Source: Intestinibacillus massiliensis
GTDB taxonomy: Bacteria; Bacillota; Clostridia; Oscillospirales; Butyricicoccaceae
Assembly: GCF_900155735.1 (NCBI RefSeq)
Contig: NZ_LT707059.1
Span: 77,347 to 141,346, forward strand
DNA: 64,000 bases
Reading direction: 5' to 3'
A program made the position numbers and the translations under genes. This document shows, in pieces, positions 16,178 through 25,996 of the stretch. Within the stretch, counting starts at the first letter, position 1. Each line of letters opens with the position of its first letter. The notes beneath the pieces are model-generated. The model ran no database searches, was not told the origin of the DNA, and worked only from the letters and a program-made list of their open reading frames with translations.

Positions 16178-17320
16178 ATGAAAAAGCGATTGACGCCAGA
16201 GGAAAAGCAGAGACTGGTAGCCCGTTACCAGTCTGGTGAACCGGTCAAGTCCTTGTGTGCGGAGGTGGGTGCGTCCAATGAGTGGATTGGACAATACCGG
16301 GAAACCAGGACCCTGAGCGGTCAGGTGATGACGCCGCGGGAGTTTGAGTTTCTCCGGCGGCGGGTACAGAAGTTGGAAGAGATGCTTACGGTATTAAAAA
16401 CAGCGGGTTGCACGGTGTCCGCACCCTTGCAGGAGAAGCTGAAGGAGCTGGAAAAGCTGTACGGGCAATTCAGCGTACACGTTTTGTGCGAGGCCATGGA
16501 GGTTTCCCGCGGTACCTTTTACAACTTCATGTTTCAAAGTAAGCCGGGAAATTCAGCCGCCGCCATGCGCCGTGAAGAGCTTCGGGTGCAGATTCGCGAT
16601 GTTTACGAGGAAAACAGGCAATTGTTTGGCGCGGGTAAGATTCGGGCCATATTGGTGGAACGTGGTCAAAGGGTCAGTCAGAAGCTGGTGGCGGAACTGA
16701 TGCGGGAGATGGGGCTTTCCAGTATCCGCGTCACCGCCAAGCGGGATTACGAGAGATTGCAGAGCTACGAGAAGAAAGCAAACATTTTAAAGCAGCAATT
16801 TCAAACGCAAGAGCCAAATCAGGTATGGGTCAGCGATGTGACTTGTTTTCGGCTGAAGGATCGATGGTTTTATATCTGTGTGATGATCGACTTGTTTTCC
16901 CGAAAAGTAGTCGCCTGTGGCATTTCGCAGAAAAACAGTACCCGGCTAATTACCACAACATTTAAACAAGCATTTGCGGAGCGAAGGCCAAAGAAGGGCC
17001 TGATTTTCCACAGCGACCAGGGGGCGCAGTATACCGCCTATGCTTTCCGCAAGCTCCTAAAGACGCTGGGGGTGACGCAATCATTTTCTAAACCGGGGAC
17101 GCCCCATGACAACGTCGTGGCGGAAGCCTTTTTTGCGTCCTTCAAAAAAGAAGAGCTATACCGAACCAATTATCATTCAGAAGCGGAGTTTCGACGGCGG
17201 GTCCTCGACTACATGGATTTCTATAATAACGGTCGACCGCATAGAACGTTGCATTACAAAACTCCCAACCGGGTTGAACAGGACTTTCAACTACATGATT
17301 TAGAAAGTAGCCGGAGCTGA
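16178..17320 (+). mobile_element. IS3-family insertion sequence transposase (single frame)
   Basis: A 380-residue transposase. An N-terminal helix-turn-helix (LTPEEKQRLVARYQSG, AEVGASNEWIGQYRE) is fused in one frame to an HTH_21-like segment and the rve integrase core. The DDE residues are in VWVSDVTC, FHSDQGAQYT and NVVAEAFFASFKKEELY. IS3 members usually need a frameshift between orfA and orfB; here the two parts are continuous. GGAAAGGAG precedes the ATG at 16178. I could not define terminal inverted repeats or a target duplication. It sits between the recombinase operon and the jet operon. Confidence 0.88.
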
Positions 17321-17695
17321 GGGTTCTAAAAACAGATTTTAATAGTTTCTTCTCTTAAAATGAGAGGAAGTGTCATCCGGACGTTCCGGAAACACGTGGA
17401 CAAAAAAGACCGCCGAACCCTTGTGCAAGAAGGATTCAGCGGCGCAAAGAGAGATGGAGCACAAACCAGATTCCGGAGTTCTTGTTGCGAAAAAGAAGCT
17501 ACGTCTAAACTTAAAAATGATTGCGCTTCATAGCACATACGGGTATAATAAAGTTGAAATAGGGAGAATACGGAAAAATCGGCCGAGTTCTTCCACCTAT
17601 TGTGTTGCCATTCGGCAGTACGTTTTGCTATTACGAATAATATAAGTGGAATGATTCCACCACCCGCGGAGAAATTCTTGGACGGAGGATTGGTA
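17321..17695. other. Region between the IS transposase and jetA
   Basis: No gene is supported. Several short open frames exist on both strands but lack ribosome binding sites and recognisable motifs. The right half contains the jet operon promoter and a 5' leader of about 140 nt. Confidence 0.5.
17521..17549 (+). promoter_or_regulatory. Probable vegetative promoter of jetABCD
   Basis: TTGCGC (17521-17526), 17 nt, TATAAT (17544-17549). This sigma-A-type promoter would express the defence operon in growing cells, unlike the sigma-E-like promoter of the recombinase. Confidence 0.6.
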
Positions 17696-19186
17696 ATGGC
17701 GTTTCATGCGGAACTTTTGGAAAATATCCCACAGACGCGGTACCTGTCGGCGGAGCATTATATACAGTATCGATCCATTATGCGGATATTTTATCTGGAA
17801 CACCAGCAGATGCACTACCAGATGGACAAAAATATGATCATCTCCCATCTCCGGGAAGAGGCAATCTTTGCCCAGTATACCCCCGAACAACTGAATGCCG
17901 ATTTGGATCAGTTGGTAAGCTGGAAAAATCTCACACCCATTCAAGACCCGCATAAAGTCTACACCGTCGCCGACTTTAAAAACCGACAGTTCCAGTACAT
18001 GATGACGCAGTCCGCTTTGGAAATAGAACGAATGACAATCACCTTGGAAAACCTCTTCACACGCACTGCCGGCCTCTCCTCCAGCGCGTTCCGCCGGATT
18101 CAGAGCGCTCTGCGTCAGGCAACTCATCTGGATGACATGTCATTGAAGGAAGTTAGCATATGGTGGCAGGATTTGCAGGAGGATTTTCAGCGTCTCAGTC
18201 AGAACTATCAGGATTATCTGCGTGAATTCTACAGTCCCAGTGCCGACCAACAGATGAAATCGACCGATTTTATCCTTTATAAGCAGCGGTTGATCCGCTA
18301 TTTGGAGGAGTTCATTCAAGAGCTTCAAAGCAGTTCCGCACAAATCGGCGCACTGCTGGAAGCCATTTCCCCCGCGCAGGCGCAGCACATCCTTGCAGTG
18401 GTTCATAAGAGTCAATTGGAAATTCCCCGCCCCAACTCACGGCACACACCCAATTGGGAGGCAGAACTCAAGATGCAGGATGCGGGAGTGTGGCAGTCGC
18501 TGGTCGGATGGTTTTCAGGGGAAAACGCCACCGCCAGACAGGTCATGGAGGTCACAAACGAAGTCATCCGGCGGGTAGTGCAGAATGCGTCGCTTCTGGT
18601 ACAGATGCAGAACATGGGCGTCAGCAACAAAGCGGAATTGCAGCATCTGCTGGGATTGTTTGCAAACTGCGAAACAATGGAGGAAGCACATCGGCTGTCA
18701 GCACTGGTATTTGGTGCCCAGAGCTGCCGACATTTTTACGTGAACGATGAAAAAAAGACGGAGCGAATTGACGTAAGTACGTATGAGGAAGAACCGCTGA
18801 AATATGCACTGGCGCCCAGAGTGCGCACCTATAAGCCTCGTATGGATCGGAGCGGATTTGCCGACAAGAGCGAGGAAAAAGCCGCCCAGCGTAAGCAAAT
18901 TCTGGAAGAGGCACAGCGGCTTCGCAGGCAGCTCATGGGGTATATCCACAACGGTAAGCTGGAGTTCGCCGCGCTTTCAGAGCCTGTACCGCCCGAGGCG
19001 CGGACAGTCCTGCTCTCCTGGGTCGCAATGGCGAATCTGAGCCCGGATCGGTGTGGACGCACGGAATATGGACAGCGCTTTACACTGCAAAAGAGCGGCG
19101 ATGAAACCTGTCAGATGCTTTGTACAGACGGGGTGCTGACGATGCCAAATTGCATCCTTCTCTTTGAGGAGACTGCCAATGTATGA
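17696..19186 (+). CDS. jetA: Wadjet protein JetA (DUF2397/TIGR02677-like)
   Basis: A 496-residue kleisin-like subunit of the Wadjet SMC complex. The N-terminal part (LENIPQTRYLSAEHYIQYRSIMRIFYLEHQ... region, with a winged-helix-like HLREEAIFAQYTPEQLNADL) matches the DUF2397 family, and long helices fill the middle. It bridges JetC heads and recruits JetB. GGAGG lies 7 nt before the ATG at 17696. It is the first gene of four overlapping or abutting genes in the order A-B-C-D. The family assignment is from motif recall; a profile search would settle the type. Confidence 0.85.
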   Translation: MAFHAELLENIPQTRYLSAEHYIQYRSIMRIFYLEHQQMHYQMDKNMIISHLREEAIFAQYTPEQLNADLDQLVSWKNLTPIQDPHKVYTVADFKNRQFQYMMTQSALEIERMTITLENLFTRTAGLSSSAFRRIQSALRQATHLDDMSLKEVSIWWQDLQEDFQRLSQNYQDYLREFYSPSADQQMKSTDFILYKQRLIRYLEEFIQELQSSSAQIGALLEAISPAQAQHILAVVHKSQLEIPRPNSRHTPNWEAELKMQDAGVWQSLVGWFSGENATARQVMEVTNEVIRRVVQNASLLVQMQNMGVSNKAELQHLLGLFANCETMEEAHRLSALVFGAQSCRHFYVNDEKKTERIDVSTYEEEPLKYALAPRVRTYKPRMDRSGFADKSEEKAAQRKQILEEAQRLRRQLMGYIHNGKLEFAALSEPVPPEARTVLLSWVAMANLSPDRCGRTEYGQRFTLQKSGDETCQMLCTDGVLTMPNCILLFEETANV

Positions 19187-20345
19187 GTTTCGCTATTTGC
19201 TGGATCGCTTTTGGGTCACACGAAATGAAAACAAAGAGCTTTATTTCAACGTGAAGCGCGCGCTACCCCAATATCGCAGATTTCTCAATGAGCAGCTTGG
19301 CTGGAACCTAGTGATCAACGAGTCCGTGGTCAAGCTGGAAAAAGTTCCGCCCAAGTCGATGCCCTGGATGGGCATCCAAGCGTTTCAAGATACGCTGGAC
19401 TACTGCCTTCTATGCGCCCTGCTGCTGTATTTATCTGATTTGGATGATGGGGAGCAGTTCTTGCTCTCCTATTTGACAGAGGCAATCGAACATTTTATGA
19501 CCCAATATCGTGCGGTTGACTGGACAAAGTTTCTCCATCGGAAAGCTCTGGTGCGGGTTCTTCGATATGCGCAGGAGATGGGGCTGCTCCTTGTGTATGA
19601 CGGCAACAGCGACGGCTTTGGTAGCGACCAAAATCAGGAGGTGCTCTACGAAAACACAGGGCTGTCCAGGCATTTTACGGTTCATTTTGGGCGTGATATT
19701 CTGCATTGCCAATCCATTGCGGACTTCGAGGCCTTTTCCTGGGAGGGTGATGAGGCCGAACGGGGACGGCAGCGGATTCACCGCGTCTATCAGCAGCTTA
19801 CCTTAGCCCCTGCATTTTACTGGTCGGAGGAGGAGCGGGGCGACTACGAGTACGTTAAGAATCAACGCGCATGGATCGCCCGAAACATGGGGGACGCGTT
19901 GAACGGAACTCTGGAGGTCTACAAAAACGGCGCCTTCTTTGTACTGGATGAAACACAGCGCTTTGGTATGGTGCATCCGCGGGATTTGGCGCTCTGCGAC
20001 GCCGTGCTTTTGCTCTGCGCACAGCTTCGGGAATGCGTACGACAGGGTGAATTCTCCCGAGAGCCGGATGATACGGTTCCATTGACGCCGCGAGAGTTTC
20101 GCCAACAGGTCAGCCAATGCCGTGGGCGGTACGGAAACGGCCTGGGCCGCCGCCTGCGGGAGGTATCCGACGAAGCGCTGTGTCAGGAGCTGACGACCTA
20201 TATGCGGGACTGGATGCTTTTGACTGAGCGCGGCGGTATGCTGTACCTCTGCCCCGCCGTGGCCAGATGGACCGGTAGCTTCCCTGCCAATTATCACGGA
20301 GAGATTGGAGATGAGTCGCTCGATGAACCGCTGGAGGATGCATAA
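19179..20345 (+). CDS. jetB: Wadjet protein JetB (DUF2398/TIGR02678-like)
   Basis: A 388-residue winged-helix (KITE-like) subunit. The start at 19179 overlaps the end of jetA (ATGTATGA). The order is an N-terminal helical region (YEFRYLLDRFWVTR), a mid-protein winged-helix part (VLRYAQEMGLLLVYDG), the family stretch EVLYENTGLSRHF, and a C-terminal VPLTPREFRQQV region. KITE subunits dimerise and bind the JetA kleisin and DNA. The first part of jetC overlaps its last 35 bp, consistent with fixed stoichiometry through translational coupling. Confidence 0.85.
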   Translation: MYEFRYLLDRFWVTRNENKELYFNVKRALPQYRRFLNEQLGWNLVINESVVKLEKVPPKSMPWMGIQAFQDTLDYCLLCALLLYLSDLDDGEQFLLSYLTEAIEHFMTQYRAVDWTKFLHRKALVRVLRYAQEMGLLLVYDGNSDGFGSDQNQEVLYENTGLSRHFTVHFGRDILHCQSIADFEAFSWEGDEAERGRQRIHRVYQQLTLAPAFYWSEEERGDYEYVKNQRAWIARNMGDALNGTLEVYKNGAFFVLDETQRFGMVHPRDLALCDAVLLLCAQLRECVRQGEFSREPDDTVPLTPREFRQQVSQCRGRYGNGLGRRLREVSDEALCQELTTYMRDWMLLTERGGMLYLCPAVARWTGSFPANYHGEIGDESLDEPLEDA

Positions 20346-23300
20346 ACTGGGGTTCCTGAATTTCTGGCTGTACGACAGAGAGGAATTTATCCTGGACAGC
20401 GGACACCTTCTTCTGCGGGGGGATAATGCTTCCGGGAAATCCATTACAACTCAGAGCTTTATCCCGTTTTTGCTGGACGGGAACAAAAGTCCTGAACGTC
20501 TGGATCCGTTCGGTTCCCGCGACCGTAAGATGGACTATTATCTTCTGGGGGACGGAGAGCATGAAGAGTCCACGGGTTATTTGTACCTGGAATTCAAAAA
20601 AGAGGGATTGGATGAGTACAGCACCATCGGGGTCGGTATGCGCGCCCAGAAGGGGAAGAACATTGACTTCTGGGGATTTTGCCTGTGCGACGGCAGACGG
20701 ATTCAAAAAGGCGGCGTGGAGTTGTACGAGACGCTGGGCAAGCAGCTTCTTCCTCTGAGCAAACAGAAGCTTAAAAACCTAATCAATGATGAAAATAACT
20801 GGGCCGAGAGTCCCAGTATTTATAAGCAGCTTGTGAATGACCGGATTTTCCGGTTTCGGGACGTTCGTCAGTACGAGCAGTTGATTCAACTACTTATCAA
20901 GGTACGCACGCCAAAGCTCTCCAAAGAGGCCTTTCGTCCCACGGCGGTAAAAGCCGTACTGAAGGATTCTCTGCGCGTGCTGACCGACGAAGATCTCTCC
21001 GCCATGGTTAGCACCATGGAGCGCATGGACGTTCTTGAGGATACGCTGCGGGATTATCAAACCGCGATGCGGGACGCGATGATCATTCGCAATGAGTATA
21101 CCCGCTACAACCAGTATATGCTGGGCAAGAAGGGGCAGGCCTACCTGGAGGCGCTGGAAAAGACTGTGCGGTTAAGCAACCAGGTAAATACGGAGCAGGA
21201 AACCTTAACGGCGCAGGAGGCGGAGATTACGGCCTGCGTACAGGTCAAGGAAGAGGCTGCGTCCCGGCTCGCACAGGCAAAGGCACAAAAGGAGGCTCTG
21301 GGTGAGGATGATCTCACCATCCAGCAAGAACGTCTGAAACGCGAGGAGGAGGATCTCAGGCGTTATCAGGAGCAGCTGGACGAGGGGACGGCGCGTGTGC
21401 AGAAGCTGCAAGAACAGATATACAGCCGGGAAGTCAAGCTCCGGGAGCTGACGCGGGCGGTGGAGGACATGCGCGCGGCGCTGCGTTCGGCGTTACGGGG
21501 GCTGGAAGCGCAGAATGCCATTTTGGAACTGGGTCCGGAGCACACGGATTACAGTTCGCGCCTCAAGTCGGAGCAGAACACCGACTTTGAATGTGTACAT
21601 ACCGCGCTCCAGCGGCGGAAGAAACAAATTTCAGAAACGCTATCCACCTTACGAAAACTTGAGCAAGCGAATGAGGCATACGATGCCGCCTGTCAGGCAT
21701 TGGATGAGGCCCGCACCGGGGAATCGGCAGCCCGCGTGACGCTGCGGGACGCGGAAACCCAAGAGCGGGAGGAGCGTGACCGCCTGATTGAGGGGATCGC
21801 ACACCGTCAAATTCTGAATGAAGAGCTCCTATTCTCGGAGGGCGAGCTCTTGGCTCTGCGGCAGGCTATCGCAAGATATGCTTCTCCCGCCGATTGGAGC
21901 GCTATCCGGGAAAAGATCGATGGCTGCACCTACCAAAAACGCACCGCTCTTGAAACTGCAAAGCTGGGGTTACAATCCGAGTTAAACGCGCTTCAAAAGG
22001 AGTGTGACGCACTTCGGCGGACTCAGAATCAGCTGCTTAACAACCCGGACCCCGTTCCTCTTCGCAACTCACAGATCGAGGCTACGCGTATCCAGCTCAC
22101 CATGCAGGGAATTCCCCACGCCGCATTTTATGAAACGGTGGATTTTTCTCCGGATCTGTCTCAGGAGGCACGCAATTTGCTGGAAGCACAGCTATCCGAC
22201 GCCGGTTTATTGGACGCTCTCATCGTCCCGGAGACGGCGCTTGTGCAAATTCAGGGGCTTCTCCGCCAATATCCGGACAGGTTTCTGCTCCCCGGCCCCC
22301 CCTCAGACGATCCGATCGCAGGTCTCCAGCCGGATGGTGACTCCCACTACCAGGAGATGGCAGCCGCCTGTTTGAGCAGTATTTCTCAATCTGATTTGAA
22401 CGCACATACCGCACTGCTGCCGGACGGGCGCTTCAAGTGCGGGATGATTAACGGTCACAGCCAAGCGGAGAAACCCGCCGGTTTTGTGGGCGCAGCGGCC
22501 CGCCGTGCAAACCGTGAGCGCCAATTACAGGCATTGGAACAGCAGCTGGCAGAAATGCAGGCAAAGCTGGACGAAAGGCATGCTGCTACGGTGGAATTGG
22601 AGCGGCGGCTGAACCTGCTGCGGGAGGAACGCGAGCACATGCCAACGGCCATCGACCTGGATCAGTCCCTGGAGATGCTCTCATCGGCCCGCAAAGCGTT
22701 GGTCGACGCAGAGGCCGCCGTACAAAAGTGCTCCAGCGCGGAGCAGACCGCAAAGCGCTTTGCCGCACAATTGGATCAGGAGTGCCGCACGCTGAGCCGC
22801 GGACTTCCATATGAAAGAGCCTCTGCGGCATACGAGGAGGCTCTGGACGCCGCAGAAGAATATCTGGTGCAGTTGACGGCTCTGTCGCAGACTGCCATGA
22901 AACTGGACTACTCTCGGCAGTCTCTGCTTGCATTGGAGGACAGCATTGCCGAACAGCGGGATCAGGCGGACGCACTACAAAAAACAAACCGCGGCACCAA
23001 ATCGCAGATCGAACGCGCGGATGCCGCCATACAGGAGATACAAGCCGTTCTAGATGCGCCCGAGAACCGGGAACGTGCAAAGCGGCTGGCGGAGCTTTCC
23101 GACGAGATCGAGCGTCAGCAGGAACGAGAACACTCGGCCGACAAGCGGACCGCCGTACTGAGCAGTCAGATCCAGAGTTCCCGCGACCAGCTTCAGCTCC
23201 GCCGTCAGGCATTCACGCAGGCCGTCATGGATGAGCAGGATTATGAGACCTATTTCTCCGAAGATTTGTCTCTGGGCTTACTCCCGCTTGACCGTGAAGC

Positions 23301-24369
23301 CGGCCTTGCCGCATGCGCCCGGGAGGCGCAGAGCAAAATTCAGGCGTCTGACCGCGAGCGTACACAGATGCAAATTGAAGATTCTCTGCGGAACAACTAT
23401 CAACAGCACAATAACTCTCTTTTAAGATATCAGCCCAAGATTGAACCTGTCTTTGAACCGCCGTCCCGGGAAACCATGCTGCGCCAGCGCCTGTGCATCA
23501 CGCTTCAGCGGGATGGGAAGGAGCTCTCCCTGCAGGAGTTCATCGCTCGGCTGCAAATGGATGTCGACATGACCACAACGCTGCTGGAAGAAAAAGATCG
23601 GGAGCTTTTTGAGGATATTCTAACCGAGACCATCAGCCATAAGCTGAGTGCGCGCATCAATGAAAGTCAGCAGTGGGCACAAGCCATGACGGCGCTGATG
23701 GGTACGCTGAAAACCTCCATGGGCCTGGTGTTCAGTCTGGACTGGAAAGCAAAAAAGGCGGAGGAAGCAGCGGAGCTGGATACCGCGCAATTGGTTCAGC
23801 TTCTGAGCAAAGACAGAGCCCTCTTAACTCCAGAAGATAGCAAACGTGTCTCCACTCATTTCCGTACCAAAGTAAAGAAAGCCCGTCAAAACGCGGCAGA
23901 GCAGGAATTGCAGACAAATTACGCCGACCTGATCCGTGAAGTGCTGGACTATCGGGATTGGTATGAGTTTCTTTTGTTCTATCAGCGGGACAGCGAGGGG
24001 AAAAAGGAGCTAACCGACCGGGTCTTCAACAAATTCAGCGGCGGTGAAAAAGCGATGGCCATGTATGTGCCGCTGTTTGCGGCAGTCTCGGCTCAGTATC
24101 AAAAGGGCGGCGAGAGCTGCCCCATGCTCCTGGCGCTGGATGAGGCCTTTGCCGGAGTGGATGACAGAAATATCAGCGCCATGTTTGAGCTGGTTCATGT
24201 GCTGGACTTTGATTACATCATGAATTCTCAAGCGCTTTGGGGCTGCTATGCCGGGGTGAAAAGTCTCGACATTGCGGAGCTTCACCGTCCGTCCAACGCG
24301 CAGGTCGTCACGATCCTGCGCTATCACTGGGATGGAACCGAGCGGGTTCTTATGGAGAACGCCACATGA
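20311..24369 (+). CDS. jetC: Wadjet SMC-like ATPase JetC (TIGR02680-like)
   Basis: A 1352-residue MukB/SMC-type ATPase that drives DNA loop extrusion. Walker A is GDNASGKS at residues 37-44. The long centre is two coiled-coil stretches around a hinge, rich in Glu, Gln and Ala. The ABC signature FSGGEKAMAMY lies near residue 1243, and Walker B MLLALDEA has D1277/E1278. This is the usual length for the family. The start at 20311 has GGAGAG at a fair distance; ATG at 20323 or 20338 is possible. In Wadjet, JetABC extrudes DNA until small circles stall it and JetD cuts. Confidence 0.9.
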   Translation: MSRSMNRWRMHKLGFLNFWLYDREEFILDSGHLLLRGDNASGKSITTQSFIPFLLDGNKSPERLDPFGSRDRKMDYYLLGDGEHEESTGYLYLEFKKEGLDEYSTIGVGMRAQKGKNIDFWGFCLCDGRRIQKGGVELYETLGKQLLPLSKQKLKNLINDENNWAESPSIYKQLVNDRIFRFRDVRQYEQLIQLLIKVRTPKLSKEAFRPTAVKAVLKDSLRVLTDEDLSAMVSTMERMDVLEDTLRDYQTAMRDAMIIRNEYTRYNQYMLGKKGQAYLEALEKTVRLSNQVNTEQETLTAQEAEITACVQVKEEAASRLAQAKAQKEALGEDDLTIQQERLKREEEDLRRYQEQLDEGTARVQKLQEQIYSREVKLRELTRAVEDMRAALRSALRGLEAQNAILELGPEHTDYSSRLKSEQNTDFECVHTALQRRKKQISETLSTLRKLEQANEAYDAACQALDEARTGESAARVTLRDAETQEREERDRLIEGIAHRQILNEELLFSEGELLALRQAIARYASPADWSAIREKIDGCTYQKRTALETAKLGLQSELNALQKECDALRRTQNQLLNNPDPVPLRNSQIEATRIQLTMQGIPHAAFYETVDFSPDLSQEARNLLEAQLSDAGLLDALIVPETALVQIQGLLRQYPDRFLLPGPPSDDPIAGLQPDGDSHYQEMAAACLSSISQSDLNAHTALLPDGRFKCGMINGHSQAEKPAGFVGAAARRANRERQLQALEQQLAEMQAKLDERHAATVELERRLNLLREEREHMPTAIDLDQSLEMLSSARKALVDAEAAVQKCSSAEQTAKRFAAQLDQECRTLSRGLPYERASAAYEEALDAAEEYLVQLTALSQTAMKLDYSRQSLLALEDSIAEQRDQADALQKTNRGTKSQIERADAAIQEIQAVLDAPENRERAKRLAELSDEIERQQEREHSADKRTAVLSSQIQSSRDQLQLRRQAFTQAVMDEQDYETYFSEDLSLGLLPLDREAGLAACAREAQSKIQASDRERTQMQIEDSLRNNYQQHNNSLLRYQPKIEPVFEPPSRETMLRQRLCITLQRDGKELSLQEFIARLQMDVDMTTTLLEEKDRELFEDILTETISHKLSARINESQQWAQAMTALMGTLKTSMGLVFSLDWKAKKAEEAAELDTAQLVQLLSKDRALLTPEDSKRVSTHFRTKVKKARQNAAEQELQTNYADLIREVLDYRDWYEFLLFYQRDSEGKKELTDRVFNKFSGGEKAMAMYVPLFAAVSAQYQKGGESCPMLLALDEAFAGVDDRNISAMFELVHVLDFDYIMNSQALWGCYAGVKSLDIAELHRPSNAQVVTILRYHWDGTERVLMENAT

Positions 24370-25640
24370 GCGGACAGATCAGCGAATGCGTTGCCTATTT
24401 TAAAAGTCGTCCGGGCTATCACCGCATTCTGGAGCAGATGTTAAAGAAATACAAAGCCTATGGCGGTCCCGTGGGGCAAGTCTCCATAGTCGATGCGACA
24501 GAGGAGGAGTGTGAGGCGGCGCAGGCCCTTTTCGGCAGGCCCTATGCCCCTCCTCTGCGTTTCAAGCTGCAGGCGTTCGACAATGCATTGCAGCAGACGA
24601 AATTCCAAGGCGTGACGTTGAAAAAGCTGTTGGAATCCTACTTCCATACAACAATACGGACAAAAAAAGAGATCCAACGTCAAGTCGAACTCGACTTTTC
24701 TGAGATGCTCACCCGCGTCTCGTCCGAAACGCAGAGCAGTGCCGGCCGTGATTGGCTCTCGCGCTTGGGTGATAAAAACGACGGTTACCAGCTCTTGCGA
24801 AAATCTATGGGTGATAGAACCGCAGAACCCGCGCTGCGTCAGGCATGCCGCGGTGTGGATTGGCTGGCGCTCCATCCAGGAGAAGTGGTTCGGCTGGCTG
24901 TGCTCAGCGCCCGTGCCACCTCGGACCCCCATGCACTGGACGGCGGCCGCCTTGCAGGAAAGCTTTTTCTGCACGCTCTGGCGGCTCTGGAAGGACGCGT
25001 GTTTTCGACCGTTGCAGAGGACCGGGATTCGCTGTATTATGAAGCTGGCATCCTCTGTGACAGCATCGCCAGCTCGGTGACCCAAGTCGGGTTGGTTTTA
25101 TGCGATGAAAATGGTGAACACCCGGCCTTTCGCGCATTTCGTGAGCGGCATGAGAGCTGTACGCTAACACTTATGAATCTTGCCGCACTCTCATCTGGGC
25201 ATAGCCCGTCCGGGCAGGCCTATCTGGTGGAAAACCAGATGGTATTCTCACAGCTCTGCGATCAGGCGAAGCGGTTTCACTCCCCTCTGATCTGCACCTC
25301 TGGTCAGCCGCAGGTGGCGGTATTGCGCCTTTTGGATCTTTTGGCGACGGCCGGAACACAGTTTTATTATTCCGGTGACTTTGACGGCGAAGGACTTTCC
25401 ATTGCGGCACGGCTCATGACCCGCTATCCAAAGCTGCTGCGAACATGGCACATGGCGCCGGAGGACTATGCACGAACTTGCCCGGAGGTCAACTTACCGG
25501 ACAGCCGTCTGCAGCCGCTGCGAACTCTGACGGATTTCCGGCTCACAGCCACAGCCGCTGCCATTTTGCATCAAAAGCGCGCCGGATATCAGGAATTGCT
25601 TCTGCCATCGCTGCTGGCGGATTTGACGGCAACTCCATAA
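24366..25640 (+). CDS. jetD: Wadjet nuclease JetD (DUF2399/TIGR02679-like, TOPRIM)
   Basis: A 424-residue protein that should cleave circular DNA once the JetABC motor has extruded it. The TOPRIM-like segment is VCTSGQP-type ICTSGQPQVAVLRLLD followed by YYSGDFDGEGLSIA near residue 337, where the acidic residues bind metal. The N-terminal domain (PGYHRILEQMLKKY) binds DNA. The ATG overlaps the jetC stop (ATGA). All catalytic-looking residues are present, so the operon appears intact. The DFD motif favours the type II (DUF2399) branch. Confidence 0.87.
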   Translation: MSGQISECVAYFKSRPGYHRILEQMLKKYKAYGGPVGQVSIVDATEEECEAAQALFGRPYAPPLRFKLQAFDNALQQTKFQGVTLKKLLESYFHTTIRTKKEIQRQVELDFSEMLTRVSSETQSSAGRDWLSRLGDKNDGYQLLRKSMGDRTAEPALRQACRGVDWLALHPGEVVRLAVLSARATSDPHALDGGRLAGKLFLHALAALEGRVFSTVAEDRDSLYYEAGILCDSIASSVTQVGLVLCDENGEHPAFRAFRERHESCTLTLMNLAALSSGHSPSGQAYLVENQMVFSQLCDQAKRFHSPLICTSGQPQVAVLRLLDLLATAGTQFYYSGDFDGEGLSIAARLMTRYPKLLRTWHMAPEDYARTCPEVNLPDSRLQPLRTLTDFRLTATAAAILHQKRAGYQELLLPSLLADLTATP

Positions 25641-25903
25641 CCTGTAAAAATCTCGGTCAGTGACACCGCTGCCGTGCTACTTCCCAGAAGCCCATTGTCC
25701 GACAGCACAAGTTCATCCAAATCGCCCCGTATTGCTGCCTGCATTGCCTGTGTGAGCCCCGCCAACGGAAATGTCGAATCCGTCTGAAGGACGGAACATC
25801 CAAGGACAGTATTTCCCAAAGCCATTTGACGCTCCAACAAAAATTTAATGTCAATTTGGTGGCGGCCATACAGCCAAACGCGCCTGCGCCCATTTTTCCT
25901 CAT
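25589..25903 (-). CDS. Degenerate resolvase-like small protein
   Basis: A 104-residue protein resembling only the N-terminal catalytic fold of serine recombinases. WLYGRHQIDIKF stands where YARVS is expected, so the serine is missing. QAAIRGDLDELVLSDNGLLGSS parallels the conserved D-R-L-G-R segment, and LTEIFTGYGVAVKSASSD the strand after it. The ATG has GGGGAGGC 8 nt upstream. It converges with jetD, overlapping its last 52 bp. A catalytically dead partner of the element recombinase (directionality or synapsis control) is possible; decay is equally possible. Confidence 0.55.
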   Translation of the reverse strand: MRKNGRRRVWLYGRHQIDIKFLLERQMALGNTVLGCSVLQTDSTFPLAGLTQAMQAAIRGDLDELVLSDNGLLGSSTAAVSLTEIFTGYGVAVKSASSDGRSNS

Positions 25904-25955
25904 ATTGCATGCCTCCCCACGATAGCAATCCTATTATGCTACAGATAGCATACGG

Positions 25956-25996
25956 AAAAAGCCGACTTTTGGAATTTATCCAAAAGTCGGCTTTTT
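25956..25996. terminator. Perfect 17-bp terminator hairpin near the right element end
   Basis: Arms AAAAAGCCGACTTTTGG (25956-25972) and CCAAAAGTCGGCTTTTT (25980-25996) are perfectly complementary with a 7-nt loop. In the integrated state nothing obvious ends here on the minus strand. In the excised circle the recombinase frame would stop at 26005-26003, 6 bp before it. Confidence 0.9.

Noticed and set aside
17370-17645. 91-codon frame between the transposase and jetA
   Set aside because: No ribosome site or motif; it spans the predicted jet promoter.
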